44,438 bases of DNA from Flavimaricola sp. (lineage in GTDB: Bacteria > Pseudomonadota > Alphaproteobacteria > Rhodobacterales > Rhodobacteraceae), in contig JAQWWH010000051.1 in NCBI GenBank assembly GCA_029255105.1, positions 1-44,438 on the forward strand, given 5' to 3'. A program made the position numbers and the translations under genes. Under the pieces are notes generated by a model, which saw only the letters and a program-made list of their open reading frames with translations, was not told where the DNA came from and ran no database searches. Positions 36,521-44,438 of the stretch are shown piece by piece (the first letter of the stretch is position 1; each line of letters starts with the position of its first letter).

Positions 36521-37971
36521 CACGCTCTCCAAAATCTGGCAGTCACAAGGACCAGCACAACCATCATTTCCAACCGGCCCACGAACATGGCCACCGACAG
36601 AATCCACTTGGCCACATCGTTCAACCCGGCAAAGTTCCCGGCCGGCCCAATCTCAAGCCCTAGGCCCGGCCCCACATTGGCAAGCGCCGTCGCCGCGCCC
36701 GAGACAGAGGTGATGAAGTCCAGCCCCGTCAGGCTAAGCAGAACCGAAACAATGCCCACCGACACAATGAAGACGACGAAAAAGGCCATGACCGAGTTCA
36801 GGACATCCTCGCCCACCTTGCGGCCATCATAGCGCGGCTCGAACACCCCGTGGGGCGAGTGTAGCTGGCTGATCTGGGACCGGATCGAGGCGAACAATAT
36901 CTGGTAGCGAAAAATCTTGACCGAACAGGCGGTCGATCCCGCGCAGCCGCCGATCAGACCGATAAAGAAGAACATGGTCACGCAGAACGGCCCCCATGTC
37001 ATGTAGTCGGCACTGGCATAGCCCGTGCCCGACATGATCGAGACGACATTGAACAGCGACTCGCGAAAGGCGATCTCGTTGAAACCGTGGATGTTTCGGG
37101 CCAGCGACAGGCTGATCGCCACGACGCAAATGGCGATGACCGTCACGAAAGCCCGGACTTGGCTGTCGCGCCACAGCGGCCGGGCATCCCCGGCCAAAAG
37201 CTGCACGTAGCGCACGAACGGACAGGCCGCGAGGAACATGAAGACGGTTCCGACATAGTGCGCTCCTGCCCCATATGCCCCGAACGACGCGTCCGAGTTG
37301 GCGAACCCTCCGGTCGACAAGGTCGTCATGGCATGCACCGCCGCATCGAATGGCGTCATGCCACTGGCCACATAGGCCAGGGCGCAGGCCACGGTAAGCG
37401 AGACGTAGATGACCGAGATATTGCTGGCGATCTCGGCGGCCCTTGGCAGGATTTTTCCCATCGTCTCAAAAGCTTCTGAGCGGAACACCTGCATGCCGCC
37501 GACCTTGAGTTCGGGCAGGAACACCATCGCCATGACGATGATACCGATACCGCCCACCCATTGCAGGATGCCACGCCACAACAACAACCCTTGTGGCAGG
37601 TCTTCGATACCGGTCAGTACGGTCGAACCGGTTGTCGTGATCCCTGACATGGCCTCGAAAAAGGCGTCCGTCACGCTGGAGTTCGAGGCGCCAAGCATGA
37701 AGGGCAAGGCCCCGAAGGTAGGCAGCGTCAACCAGACCAGAGAGGTGAGCAAAAAGGTCTGTCGCAGGGTCAGTCCGCCGCTTCGCACCCCGTTGGAACA
37801 GGCCAGCGCGACAAGGCAACCTGTCATGACGGTAATGACCGAGCTTTCCAGAAAGACCGGCCAATGCCCGTTGCCTGCCGACAGGTCAGCCACAAGCGGC
37901 CCGAGCATGGTCAGCCCCAGCGTCGCGACCAGAAGGCCAATCACATATCCCACAGGTCGGATGTCGAGCAT
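36520..37971 (-). CDS. trkH: Potassium uptake protein TrkH
   Basis: 483 residues with about ten membrane helices. The four pore loops of the Trk/Ktr/HKT superfamily are visible: SGITTTGSTVLTGI, TTLSTGGFANSDASF, SIMSGTGYASADYMT and ATALANVGPGLG. It imports K+ with a TrkA regulatory subunit that is not in the window. The N-terminus (LDIRPVGYVIGLLVATLGLT) is typical. The gene is the first of a two-gene unit with the ThDP enzyme. It is divergent from the GSCFA gene at 38150. Confidence 0.96.
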   Translation of the reverse strand: MLDIRPVGYVIGLLVATLGLTMLGPLVADLSAGNGHWPVFLESSVITVMTGCLVALACSNGVRSGGLTLRQTFLLTSLVWLTLPTFGALPFMLGASNSSVTDAFFEAMSGITTTGSTVLTGIEDLPQGLLLWRGILQWVGGIGIIVMAMVFLPELKVGGMQVFRSEAFETMGKILPRAAEIASNISVIYVSLTVACALAYVASGMTPFDAAVHAMTTLSTGGFANSDASFGAYGAGAHYVGTVFMFLAACPFVRYVQLLAGDARPLWRDSQVRAFVTVIAICVVAISLSLARNIHGFNEIAFRESLFNVVSIMSGTGYASADYMTWGPFCVTMFFFIGLIGGCAGSTACSVKIFRYQILFASIRSQISQLHSPHGVFEPRYDGRKVGEDVLNSVMAFFVVFIVSVGIVSVLLSLTGLDFITSVSGAATALANVGPGLGLEIGPAGNFAGLNDVAKWILSVAMFVGRLEMMVVLVLVTARFWRA

Positions 37972-38149
37972 GGTGGAGCGTTGGCCTCACCGTCACGCCA
38001 AGTCAAGAGGCCTTTGCCACCCCGCCCGCTTGCCTGCGTTGAACGGACATCTGTCGCATTCTCTCCGCCATGCCGCCACATTGCTGGCGGGCTTGATCCC
38101 TAGGGTGCGATAAATCTGTGGTACACGCGACGTCATTTCGGGGGCCGAT

Positions 38150-39217
38150 TTGAACCATCCCTATACCAGCCTGCCTGCAAAGGCCTTCTGGAAGACCGCC
38201 GTGGCAGAGGCGGATCGCGCCGCCTTTCCGGATCTGTACCAGCCAACCTTTTCGATCCGCCCCGACACCCGTGTCGCCACCGCTGGAAGCTGTTTTGCGC
38301 AGCACATCGGGCGCTATCTGCGCGACGCGGGTTGCACCGTTCTGGACGCCGAACCGCCTCCCCGCTCGATGACCGAGGCTGTCGCCAAACGCTACGGCTA
38401 CGGGTTGTTTTCCGGTCGCTATGGCAACGTCTACACTGCCCGCCAGATGCGCCAGCTTCTGGAAGAGGTCGCCGAAGGTCAGGCCGATCCCCGGCTCGTC
38501 TGGGACCGCGAGGGTCGTTTCGTCGATGCCCTCCGCCCGCAGGTAGAGCCTGAGGGGCTGGCAAGCGTGGAGGAGGTCCTGTTGCACTGCGACTACCACC
38601 TTGAGCGCACGTCCCGAATGCTGCGTCAGGCGGATGTCTTTGTCTTTACCCTTGGCCTGACAGAAGCCTGGGAAGATCGGGCCACCGGCCGTGTCCTTCC
38701 CCTGTGCCCGGGCGTCGCCGGCGGCACATTCGATCCAGAGGCGTATGTCTTTCGCAACTTCCGCCATTCGGAGATCCTGGCCGATCTGCACGCCATCAAG
38801 GCGCTCTTGCGGCGCTTCAATCCGGCGATGTCGCTTATCCTGACAGTGTCGCCGGTTCCCCTGACGGCCACGGCCACAGGTCGCCACGTCCTTGATGCCA
38901 CAAGCTGGTCCAAGGCGACCCTGCGCGGCGCTGTAGGCGAATTCGTGGAAGAGACCGATGACGTCGACTACTTCCCCTCGTTCGAGATCGTGACCCACCC
39001 GGCATCGGGCGGGCCATGGTTTGAACAGAACCTGCGCAGCGTCAGCCCCGCTGGAGTCGACAAGGTGATGTCGATTTTCCTTGGGGCCCACGGGATCGGG
39101 ATTGTTCGGGACACCGCCCCGGCCCTGCCCCATTTGGTCGATGAGAAAGAGGATGACAGCGATAGCGAAACCGACCTCGTCTGCGAGGACCTGTTGCTGC
39201 AAGCGTTTGCCGGATGA
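38150..39217 (+). CDS. GSCFA-domain protein
   Basis: 355 residues from a TTG start. The name-giving motif appears in TRVATAGSCFAQHIGRYLRD at about residue 45, followed by the family blocks FSGRYGNVYTARQMRQLL, FVFTLGLTEAWEDRATGRVL, FRNFRHSEILADLHAIKALL, SLILTVSPVPLTATATGRHV and VDYFPSFEIVTHP. GSCFA is an SGNH-like hydrolase/acyltransferase clan member of uncertain substrate, often found with surface-glycan genes. The stop overlaps the next gene start by four bases (ATGA), so the two are coupled. No in-frame ATG precedes the motif at a suitable distance. The C-terminus is acidic (EKEDDSDSETD). Confidence 0.88.
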   Translation: MNHPYTSLPAKAFWKTAVAEADRAAFPDLYQPTFSIRPDTRVATAGSCFAQHIGRYLRDAGCTVLDAEPPPRSMTEAVAKRYGYGLFSGRYGNVYTARQMRQLLEEVAEGQADPRLVWDREGRFVDALRPQVEPEGLASVEEVLLHCDYHLERTSRMLRQADVFVFTLGLTEAWEDRATGRVLPLCPGVAGGTFDPEAYVFRNFRHSEILADLHAIKALLRRFNPAMSLILTVSPVPLTATATGRHVLDATSWSKATLRGAVGEFVEETDDVDYFPSFEIVTHPASGGPWFEQNLRSVSPAGVDKVMSIFLGAHGIGIVRDTAPALPHLVDEKEDDSDSETDLVCEDLLLQAFAG

Positions 39218-40014
39218 CAAAACGGGTCTGCATCTTTGGCAACTCCCACGTCGGCGCCTTGAAAGAGGCGTGGACCGACAACCCGGGCCGCTGGCCGGGG
39301 GTCAAGGTGCAATTCGTGGGCGCGCACAAGGACCTCTTGCTTCAGACCGCGTCGGTCAACGGGCGGCTGGTCGCCACATCGGACCCCGCCAAAAGGGCGT
39401 TCCAAACCCTCAGCGGGATCGAGGCGGTGAACCTGCGCGACTTTGACGCCTTTGTCGTAGCTGGTTGCCTTGTCTCGCTTGCCAATGCGGCAAACACTTA
39501 TCGCGATTGCCGCTGGATCGGGCTGCCGTCGCTTGAGTCCGCCACCGATCTGGCGGACGGACCAGAGCGGCTTGTCTCGTATCCCGCCGCGCGGGACACG
39601 ATCGCGGCCTCATTGGCCACAAGGCTTGGGCCGCGGTTCGCCGCGCATCTACGCAACGGCACCGACCGGCCGATCTACCTGACCAGCCAGCCAAGGGTCA
39701 GTGCGTCGATCAAGGCCAAATGGCGGGTCGCCACCCGCGCGCATCACGTTGCATTGGAGAACGGCGACGCCGACGGGCTGTCAGCCGCGTTCGAGGACGC
39801 CGCCGCAAGAACGATGGCAGAGCATGGGGCGCATTACATTCCTCAGCCACCCGAAACGATCGAGGACGGCATCCTGACCGCCCGTCCCTATATGGACGGG
39901 GCACATCGCCTGACAGCGGGTGCGAGGATCAAGCAGCCCAATGACGACATCATGCACGCCAACGCACGCTATGGCGCGTTGGTCCTTGATCAGATCATCG
40001 CTGCTGTCGCCTGA
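39214..40014 (+). CDS. GNSH-type SGNH-hydrolase-like protein coupled to the GSCFA gene
   Basis: 266 residues. The start TKRVCIFGNSHVGALKEAWT gives G-N-S-H, the block I nucleophile position of SGNH esterases, where G-D-S is usual. Near the C-terminus YMDGAHRLTAGARIKQPNDD and IMHANARYGALVLDQI could provide the Asp-x-x-His of block V (D-I-M-H). There is no signal peptide. I do not recognise a named family. Start and upstream stop overlap (ATGA), so it is expected to act with the GSCFA protein, perhaps on the same acylated glycan. A 13-base tandem repeat begins at its stop codon. Confidence 0.8.
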   Translation: MTKRVCIFGNSHVGALKEAWTDNPGRWPGVKVQFVGAHKDLLLQTASVNGRLVATSDPAKRAFQTLSGIEAVNLRDFDAFVVAGCLVSLANAANTYRDCRWIGLPSLESATDLADGPERLVSYPAARDTIAASLATRLGPRFAAHLRNGTDRPIYLTSQPRVSASIKAKWRVATRAHHVALENGDADGLSAAFEDAAARTMAEHGAHYIPQPPETIEDGILTARPYMDGAHRLTAGARIKQPNDDIMHANARYGALVLDQIIAAVA

Positions 40015-40062
40015 AACTTGGGCCCGAAACTGGGGCCCGAAACTGGGGCCCGAAACGGGGCC
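40013..40062. repeat. 13-base tandem repeat, about 3.8 copies
   Basis: The unit GAAACTGGGGCCC is repeated at 40013 (with one T for G), 40026, 40039 and, truncated, 40052. It fills the gap between the convergent stop of the GNSH gene and the stop of folE2 and overlaps the former's TGA. Each unit carries the palindrome GGGCCC or GGGGCCC, so the transcript can form alternative hairpins. Confidence 0.9.
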
Positions 40063-40070
40063 TCTGATGG

Positions 40071-41174
40071 TTAGCCGACGTGGAACAGGCTGCTGAACAG
40101 CCGGGGGTCAAGGCTTTCGGCGGCGAAGGTCGGGCCCTCGGTCAGAAGGCTGACGGCATCGTGGCTGTGCAGGCTTTCCTGATGGCTGGCCAGCACCCGG
40201 AAATCACCGATGCGGACATCTTTCAAAAGCTGCTCGCAGAACAGACGGGCGGCGTCTTCGACAAAGATCGGGTTAGCTGCGTTCAGTTCGGCAAACGCCT
40301 GTTCATCCTCTCGCTTGACCATCACCTGGGTTTCGGTCGGCACGGCGGCACGGGCCATGTCGATCAGGTCCTCAAACCAAAGAACCGGCGCGTCTTCGGC
40401 CACTTCGACCGAAATACGGGCCACCGACCGCTGCGAATGCGGTGTGGCCAGCTGGCCGCGGAACTGGCGGGCGTGTTCGGACAACTCCAGCGAGCAGGGG
40501 CAGGTCGAGGAATAGACGTAGTCAAGATGCACGATCTTCTTGCGCACCCCGCCCCGCTCGACCAATTCCAGCGCGATATCGTAATATTGGAACCCTTCCA
40601 GCCCTGACCGCAGCGACCGGACCTTCATCGGGAAGGACAGGCGCATCTGAATGCGGGCGTCAAAGCTTTCCAGATCGGTCTTGTAGGCGTCCAGCGCCCG
40701 TTCGATCACTTCGAACGAAAAGGTCTCTTCGGCGTGCTTGTAGAAAGTCCGCATGATGCGGGACATGTTGATGCCCTTCTTCTCGGCCTCGAGGCTGACC
40801 GAACCGGTCACCGAGGTTTCAAGCGTCAGGTCACCGTTGTCGCGGGTGTGAAACCGGATCGGCAGGCGAAAGTTCGAGATGCCGACATGCTGGATCTGGG
40901 TCTTGGCCCCCTTGATCAGGCTGGACGGCCCGTTTTGCAGGTCAGGCATTGAGGCCTTGTAGGCATCATCCACCGCGAAATCTTCGGGATAGGCCCGTGC
41001 CAGTGCCGGATAGTTCGACACTTCTTGGCCCGGGATCAGGCGCGCGACCAGCGGGTCAAGGGCGGTCACCTCTTCGGGCGTGACGTCGTTGGCCCAGCGG
41101 CGCAACAGGTCAAGCGCGGCCCGCGCTTCTGCGCGGGACGGTTCACGTTCCAGATCACGGGGATGCACATTCAT
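40071..41174 (-). CDS. folE2: GTP cyclohydrolase FolE2 (type IB)
   Basis: 367 residues from ATG 41174 with AAGGG upstream. It makes 7,8-dihydroneopterin triphosphate, the entry to folate, using a metal site tolerant of several divalent ions, unlike zinc-only FolE. Motifs are QNGPSSLIKGAKTQIQHVGI, DNGDLTLETSVTGSVSLEAE, GINMSRIMRTFYKHAEETFS, the metal-ligand cysteine in SSTCPCSLELSEHARQF and PHSQRSVARISVEVAEDAP. No zinc-uptake regulator box is obvious upstream. With folB and folP elsewhere in the window it belongs to the same pathway. The gene is convergent with the GNSH gene. Confidence 0.96.
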   Translation of the reverse strand: MNVHPRDLEREPSRAEARAALDLLRRWANDVTPEEVTALDPLVARLIPGQEVSNYPALARAYPEDFAVDDAYKASMPDLQNGPSSLIKGAKTQIQHVGISNFRLPIRFHTRDNGDLTLETSVTGSVSLEAEKKGINMSRIMRTFYKHAEETFSFEVIERALDAYKTDLESFDARIQMRLSFPMKVRSLRSGLEGFQYYDIALELVERGGVRKKIVHLDYVYSSTCPCSLELSEHARQFRGQLATPHSQRSVARISVEVAEDAPVLWFEDLIDMARAAVPTETQVMVKREDEQAFAELNAANPIFVEDAARLFCEQLLKDVRIGDFRVLASHQESLHSHDAVSLLTEGPTFAAESLDPRLFSSLFHVG

Positions 41175-41404
41175 CGTCAGGGCCCTTCTAAGGCAAGTAC
41201 GGGAGGCATCATATGGCCCGCCGAACCCGAAAGTCCAACGCCAGATGCAAGTGTTTTGAAACGGAAAGGTAACAGCACCGGGTTTGGGCGGTAAAACCGC
41301 TAGGAATCGCGCAAAACCCGGCGAAGGAAAATCAATGGGATGATCCCTCGCCACACCAAGTTGTCAGCACTTCGGCCGTCTCGATAAAGATGGCCAAGCG
41401 CAGG

Positions 41405-42580
41405 CTAGATGGCCGCGATGCCCTGACGCAGATCCTCGATCAGGTCCTCTGTCCCCTCCAGCCCCACGGAAAGTCGGATCAGGCCCGGCGTAATGCCAAG
41501 CACCGCTTTTTGGGCGTCAGGCAGGCGCTGATGCGTCGTCGTGGCGGGGTGTGTGGCGATGGATTTCGCGTCACCAAGGTTGTTTGAGATGATCACCACC
41601 TCCAGCGCGTTCAGCAAGCGGAACGCCGCCTCCTGGCTTCCGGCATCAAGGGCCAGAACGGTGCCGCCTGCCCCAAGTTGCTTCATCGCAAGGTCATGGT
41701 GCGGATGGCTGGCCAGTCCGGGGTAAATCACACGGGACAGCTTTGGCTCAGCTTCCAGCGCCTGTGCGATATCGAGCGCAGTTTGGGTCTGGGCGCGGAC
41801 CCGCAGTTCCATTGTCTCAAGCCCCTTGAGCATCAACCAGGCCGAGAACGGCGATAGCGCGGCACCGGTGTGCTTGAGGTAGGGTTCAACCGTCTTGCGG
41901 ATGAACTCTCGAGTGCCAAGGATCACCCCGCCCAGCGCCCGGCCCTGACCGTCGATATGCTTGGTGGCCGAGTAGACGACAACATCCGCCCCTTGGGCGA
42001 TGGCGTCAGAGTAGACCGGTGTCGAAAAGACGTTGTCGACGATGACGGTTGCCCCCACAGAATGGGCGAGGTCCGATACCGCCTCGATGTCGATGATCTC
42101 GAGCGTCGGATTGGACATGCTTTCAAAGAACACCGCCTTGGTGTCCGGCCGGATCGCCGCCTGCCAATGGGCCAGATCGGTGCCGTCGACAAAGGTCACT
42201 TCGACGCCGTATCGTGTCAGAACTTCTTCCAGGATATACAGGCACGAGCCGAACAGCGCACGGGCCGACACGACGTGGTCGCCCGCCCGCAACATGGATG
42301 TCAGCGCACCATTGACCGCCGCCATGCCAGAGGCGGTGGCAAAGGCGTCCTCGGCCCCCTCAAGCAGGGCAATCCTCTCTTCGAACATCCGGACGGTCGG
42401 ATTGCCGTAGCGGGCATAGATGAACTCGTCATCGCCTGCCTTCAGAAACCGGGCCTCAGCCGCTTCGGCAGTGTCGTAGACAAACCCCTGGGTGAGAAAG
42501 ATCGCCTCGCTCACTTCGTTATACTGGCTGCGGCGGGTGCCGCCATGGACGGCGCGGGTGCGTTTGCTTTTGTCTTTCAT
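41405..42580 (-). CDS. metZ: O-succinylhomoserine sulfhydrylase
   Basis: 391 residues. A Cys/Met-metabolism PLP enzyme of the trans-sulfuration clan that makes homocysteine directly from O-succinylhomoserine and sulphide. The N-terminus VHGGTRRSQYNEVSEAIFLT, then YARYGNPTVRMFEERIALLE, and the PLP-lysine block VVVYSATKHIDGQGRALGGV are typical of MetZ; the last block contains the Schiff-base lysine. The C-terminal GDAKSIATHPATTTHQRL follows. The ATG at 42580 has GGAGAGAGAAG upstream. A SAM-II riboswitch and terminator precede it, so it is repressed when SAM is plentiful. A GTG at 42634 extends the frame only into the terminator. Confidence 0.95.
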   Translation of the reverse strand: MKDKSKRTRAVHGGTRRSQYNEVSEAIFLTQGFVYDTAEAAEARFLKAGDDEFIYARYGNPTVRMFEERIALLEGAEDAFATASGMAAVNGALTSMLRAGDHVVSARALFGSCLYILEEVLTRYGVEVTFVDGTDLAHWQAAIRPDTKAVFFESMSNPTLEIIDIEAVSDLAHSVGATVIVDNVFSTPVYSDAIAQGADVVVYSATKHIDGQGRALGGVILGTREFIRKTVEPYLKHTGAALSPFSAWLMLKGLETMELRVRAQTQTALDIAQALEAEPKLSRVIYPGLASHPHHDLAMKQLGAGGTVLALDAGSQEAAFRLLNALEVVIISNNLGDAKSIATHPATTTHQRLPDAQKAVLGITPGLIRLSVGLEGTEDLIEDLRQGIAAI

Positions 42581-42619
42581 CTTCTCTCTCCGGCCCGGGC
42601 GACTCTGGCCTCTGGGCAC

Positions 42620-42651
42620 AAAAAACCCCGACACCGGTAAAGGTATCGGGG
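42620..42651 (-). terminator. Intrinsic terminator between SAM-II aptamer and metZ
   Basis: On the minus strand CCCCGATACC pairs with GGTGTCGGGG (one T-G wobble, 10 pairs) around a 6-base loop, and TTTTTT follows directly. It lies 12 bases after the aptamer and 39 bases before the metZ start, so it can act as a transcription-attenuation element. Confidence 0.9.
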
Positions 42652-42663
42652 CTGTGCACCCTG

Positions 42664-42719
42664 AACCTCTTTAGCGGCATGTTTAACGTGGCCCGCAATC
42701 CGGTAACAAATCGCCACGC
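42664..42719 (-). promoter_or_regulatory. SAM-II riboswitch
   Basis: The minus strand reads GCGTGGCGATTTG, then ACCGGATTGCGGGCCACG, then TTAAACATGCCGCTAAAGAGG. This is the SAM-II pattern: P1 formed by CGTGG / CCACG, the conserved TTAAA-type strand after P1 and the GCTAAAGAGG 3' strand that forms the pseudoknot. SAM-II is known upstream of methionine genes in alphaproteobacteria, including metZ homologues. SAM binding would lower expression. Confidence 0.9.
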
Positions 42720-42868
42720 AGTTTGAATAGACCTGCGCCGGTTCGAGGTCAAGCAAACGAGCGCCCTACCCATGTGTCCTGTGTGCAACGTCATGAAGGC
42801 GTCATCGTAGATTTATGTCTGCGTCGCAGAGCTTTCTTAGCAAATCCACAACATGTTGTGGGGCTGAC

Positions 42869-43756
42869 ATGACTGTACTGGCAATTGACGAATGGTTCCT
42901 TCCTGAAGATGCCGCGCTGTTGCCGCATCTGGACCGGCTGCCGCCCCATGCCCCCATTGTCATAATGATTCACGGATTTCGCTATGCGCCCGGCCAGGAC
43001 GGGCATGACCCCCGGGATCTTTTGTTCTCCCTGACCCCCGATATGACTTCGTCCCGGGTTGTGAGCTGGCCCCGACACCTGAGGATGGCAGGCGATGCCG
43101 GCCTTGCCCTTGGATTTGGCTGGAATGCCCGGGGCGCCATCTGGCAGGCACATCGGCATGCCGCATCGTCCGCCACCAGACTGGCAACGCTTATCACCCA
43201 ATTGCGCCGTCTGGGGCCCGACCGGCCGGTCCACATTCTTGCCCATAGCCTTGGCGCAAGGGTCGCCCTGACCGCCCTGACCAAGGTTGGGGCAGGCGAC
43301 ATCAGCCATGTCATCCTGATTGCTGCTGCCGTGTTCCAGCGCGAAGCCCGGCTGGCGCTGCAAAGCCCGGCCGGTCAAAGCGCCCAGATCCTGAATGTTA
43401 CAGGGCGCGAGAACACCCTGTTCGACTGGCTTTTGCGGGCGGCCCTGCCCCATTGGGGAGCAACACTTGGCCGGGGTCTGAACCAACCGGGCAACTGGAT
43501 CGACCTGCCGTTGGACCGGGAGGCGACCCTGACCGCCTTGGCCCGCGCGGGCTACCGGATCGGGCCGGTCCTTGCACCGATCTGCCATTGGTCAGGATAT
43601 CTGCGCCCGGGCGTGTTTGACCTTTACCAGGCGGTGTTTGATGGCCGACTAAGCCCGGCAACGCTGACCTTGGTCGCAACACGCCAGCAGGACACTGTCA
43701 TGGCTGTGCATCCGATTCGCACGGTCCTTGCCGAGATGTTACCGGCGCGCGGCTAG
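42869..43756 (+). CDS. Alpha/beta hydrolase
   Basis: 295 residues from the ATG at 42869 (weak GGGG upstream; ATG at 42815 is the alternative and adds SASQSFLSKSTTCCGAD). The early strand is PIVIMIHGFRYAPGQDGHD (oxyanion HG), and the nucleophile elbow is VHILAHSLGARVALTALTKV with Ser in G-x-S-x-G-like HSLGA. The late TLVATRQQDTVMAVHP supplies an Asp and a probable catalytic His. There is no signal peptide, so it is cytoplasmic. Substrate unknown. It shares a divergent region with the metZ riboswitch but appears unrelated in function. Confidence 0.87.
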   Translation: MTVLAIDEWFLPEDAALLPHLDRLPPHAPIVIMIHGFRYAPGQDGHDPRDLLFSLTPDMTSSRVVSWPRHLRMAGDAGLALGFGWNARGAIWQAHRHAASSATRLATLITQLRRLGPDRPVHILAHSLGARVALTALTKVGAGDISHVILIAAAVFQREARLALQSPAGQSAQILNVTGRENTLFDWLLRAALPHWGATLGRGLNQPGNWIDLPLDREATLTALARAGYRIGPVLAPICHWSGYLRPGVFDLYQAVFDGRLSPATLTLVATRQQDTVMAVHPIRTVLAEMLPARG

Positions 43757-43758
43757 GC

Positions 43759-44376
43759 TCAGGTCTTGTCAGACCCTGCGTCCTCATCTTCGATCAGATG
43801 CGCTTGAAGGCCAACGATCTGGAGCCAGAGAAAGAGGAACAGGGCCGCGGGAAAGGCGAATGTCTCAAGCTTGACCCAAAGGTCGGTCGACTGGGTGCGC
43901 CAGATGACCTCGTTGGCAATCGCAAGGGCTGCGAACATGGCCGTCAGCCTGCGGGTCAGGATCATCCATCCTTCGGACCGCATCGGCAAAAACTCGGCCA
44001 TGATCCACTCAAGATAGCTTCGGCCTTGCAAAAGACCGATACCCAGAATTGCGGCCATACAGCCATAGACGATGCTGGTCTTCATCTTGAAGAACCGCTC
44101 ATCGTTGAACCAGGCGGTCAGGCCACCAAAGAAGATCACCATGAAGGCGGTGAAAATCTGCATGCGGCTCAGCTTGCCGGTCAGGGCCCAAAGGATGCCC
44201 ATTGCCACCAGCAGGATCGGCACGAAAATGATCGTCGACACGATAAAGCCAGAGTATTCGGCACCACCAAACGCAAAGCTGTCATCCCGAATACGCAGGT
44301 AGATCAGGAAAAAGACAATCGTCGGCCCCAGTTCCAGGACCTGCTTAACAATCGGGTTTATCGCGCGTTCAGCCAT
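43759..44376 (-). CDS. yciB: Inner membrane-spanning protein YciB (septation protein A family)
   Basis: 205 residues with about six membrane helices. Family markers are ELGPTIVFFLIYLR, IFFGGLTAWFNDERFFKMKT and ANEVIWRTQSTDLWVKLETF. YciB/IspZ homologues affect cell-envelope integrity and division; the exact role is unresolved. The ATG at 44376 has GGAGGGTAGGAGG upstream, part of which overlaps the preceding gene's stop at 44386, so the two are probably co-transcribed. The C-terminus ends two bases from the convergent alpha/beta hydrolase stop. Confidence 0.95.
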   Translation of the reverse strand: MAERAINPIVKQVLELGPTIVFFLIYLRIRDDSFAFGGAEYSGFIVSTIIFVPILLVAMGILWALTGKLSRMQIFTAFMVIFFGGLTAWFNDERFFKMKTSIVYGCMAAILGIGLLQGRSYLEWIMAEFLPMRSEGWMILTRRLTAMFAALAIANEVIWRTQSTDLWVKLETFAFPAALFLFLWLQIVGLQAHLIEDEDAGSDKT

Positions 44377-44383
44377 GACCCCT

Positions 44384-44438
44384 CCTACCCTCCGAATTCG
44401 ACAAAGACAGCCCCTAAAGCGATCAGGCTCATCAGGAT
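44384..44438 (-). CDS. C-terminal end of a membrane protein, perhaps a DMT transporter (cut by window edge)
   Basis: Only the last 17 codons are in the window: LMSLIALGAVFVEFGG and a TAG at 44386-44384. The hydrophobic composition and the position before yciB fit the EamA/DMT permease found there in other Rhodobacteraceae, as I recall. The fragment is too short for a family call. Confidence 0.5.

Noticed and set aside
38003..39220. A 405-codon minus-strand frame
   Set aside because: It is antisense to the GSCFA gene, whose motifs and coupling to the next gene are clear.

Overview
This GC-rich window looks like a chromosomal segment of a marine-type alphaproteobacterium of the Rhodobacteraceae (Roseobacter group). 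The evidence is gene order and family content: lipB beside ctaD, two overlapping Lrp genes divergent from ilvC, folB-folP-glmM, glyQ-DUF6446-like-glyS, yqeY divergent from carA, and metZ behind a SAM-II riboswitch. The genus cannot be fixed from the sequence alone. Almost all genes are core metabolism.

Region 1 (about 1-7160) is accessory in character. It starts with gene debris: a frameshifted short-chain dehydrogenase, a C-terminal fragment of another SDR, and an internal piece of a DmeF-like cation-diffusion transporter. Next come an unknown helical protein, a winged-helix/TPR regulator divergent from a small exported protein, a small sulfotransferase, a second winged-helix/TolB-like/TPR regulator and a DUF1127-like small basic protein. 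It ends at the 3' end of a tRNA-Leu(GAG), the usual edge of an integrated island, although no integrase is visible.

Region 2 (7249-13562) holds lipB, ctaD (aa3-type cytochrome oxidase subunit I) with a bidirectional terminator, a membrane protein divergent from a TetR regulator with two palindromic operators, a DUF2244 protein, yqeY and carA. Region 3 (13643-21416) holds a large membrane glycosyltransferase overlapping a convergent GntR gene, a pyrimidine 5'-nucleotidase-like HAD enzyme, a UbiH-family hydroxylase, a class V aminotransferase, the Lrp pair and ilvC. Two REP-like hairpins follow.

Region 4 (21592-25759) has a DMT transporter and the folB-folP-glmM operon; FolB carries a C-terminal domain resembling the amino-acid-kinase fold. 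Region 5 (25899-32923) has a SleB-type cell-wall hydrolase, a PPDK-like protein with an eroded ATP-grasp domain, and the glycyl-tRNA synthetase genes flanking a DUF6446-like membrane protein.

Region 6 (33107-44438) has a peptidoglycan-binding protein with a catalytically dead trypsin-like domain, an AruI-like ThDP enzyme coupled to trkH, a GSCFA/GNSH gene pair, folE2, metZ with its SAM-II riboswitch and terminator, an alpha/beta hydrolase, yciB and the tail of one further gene. No CRISPR array, phage or complete insertion sequence is visible. The least ordinary proteins are the pseudoprotease, the PPDK-like protein, the FolB fusion and the GSCFA/GNSH pair.
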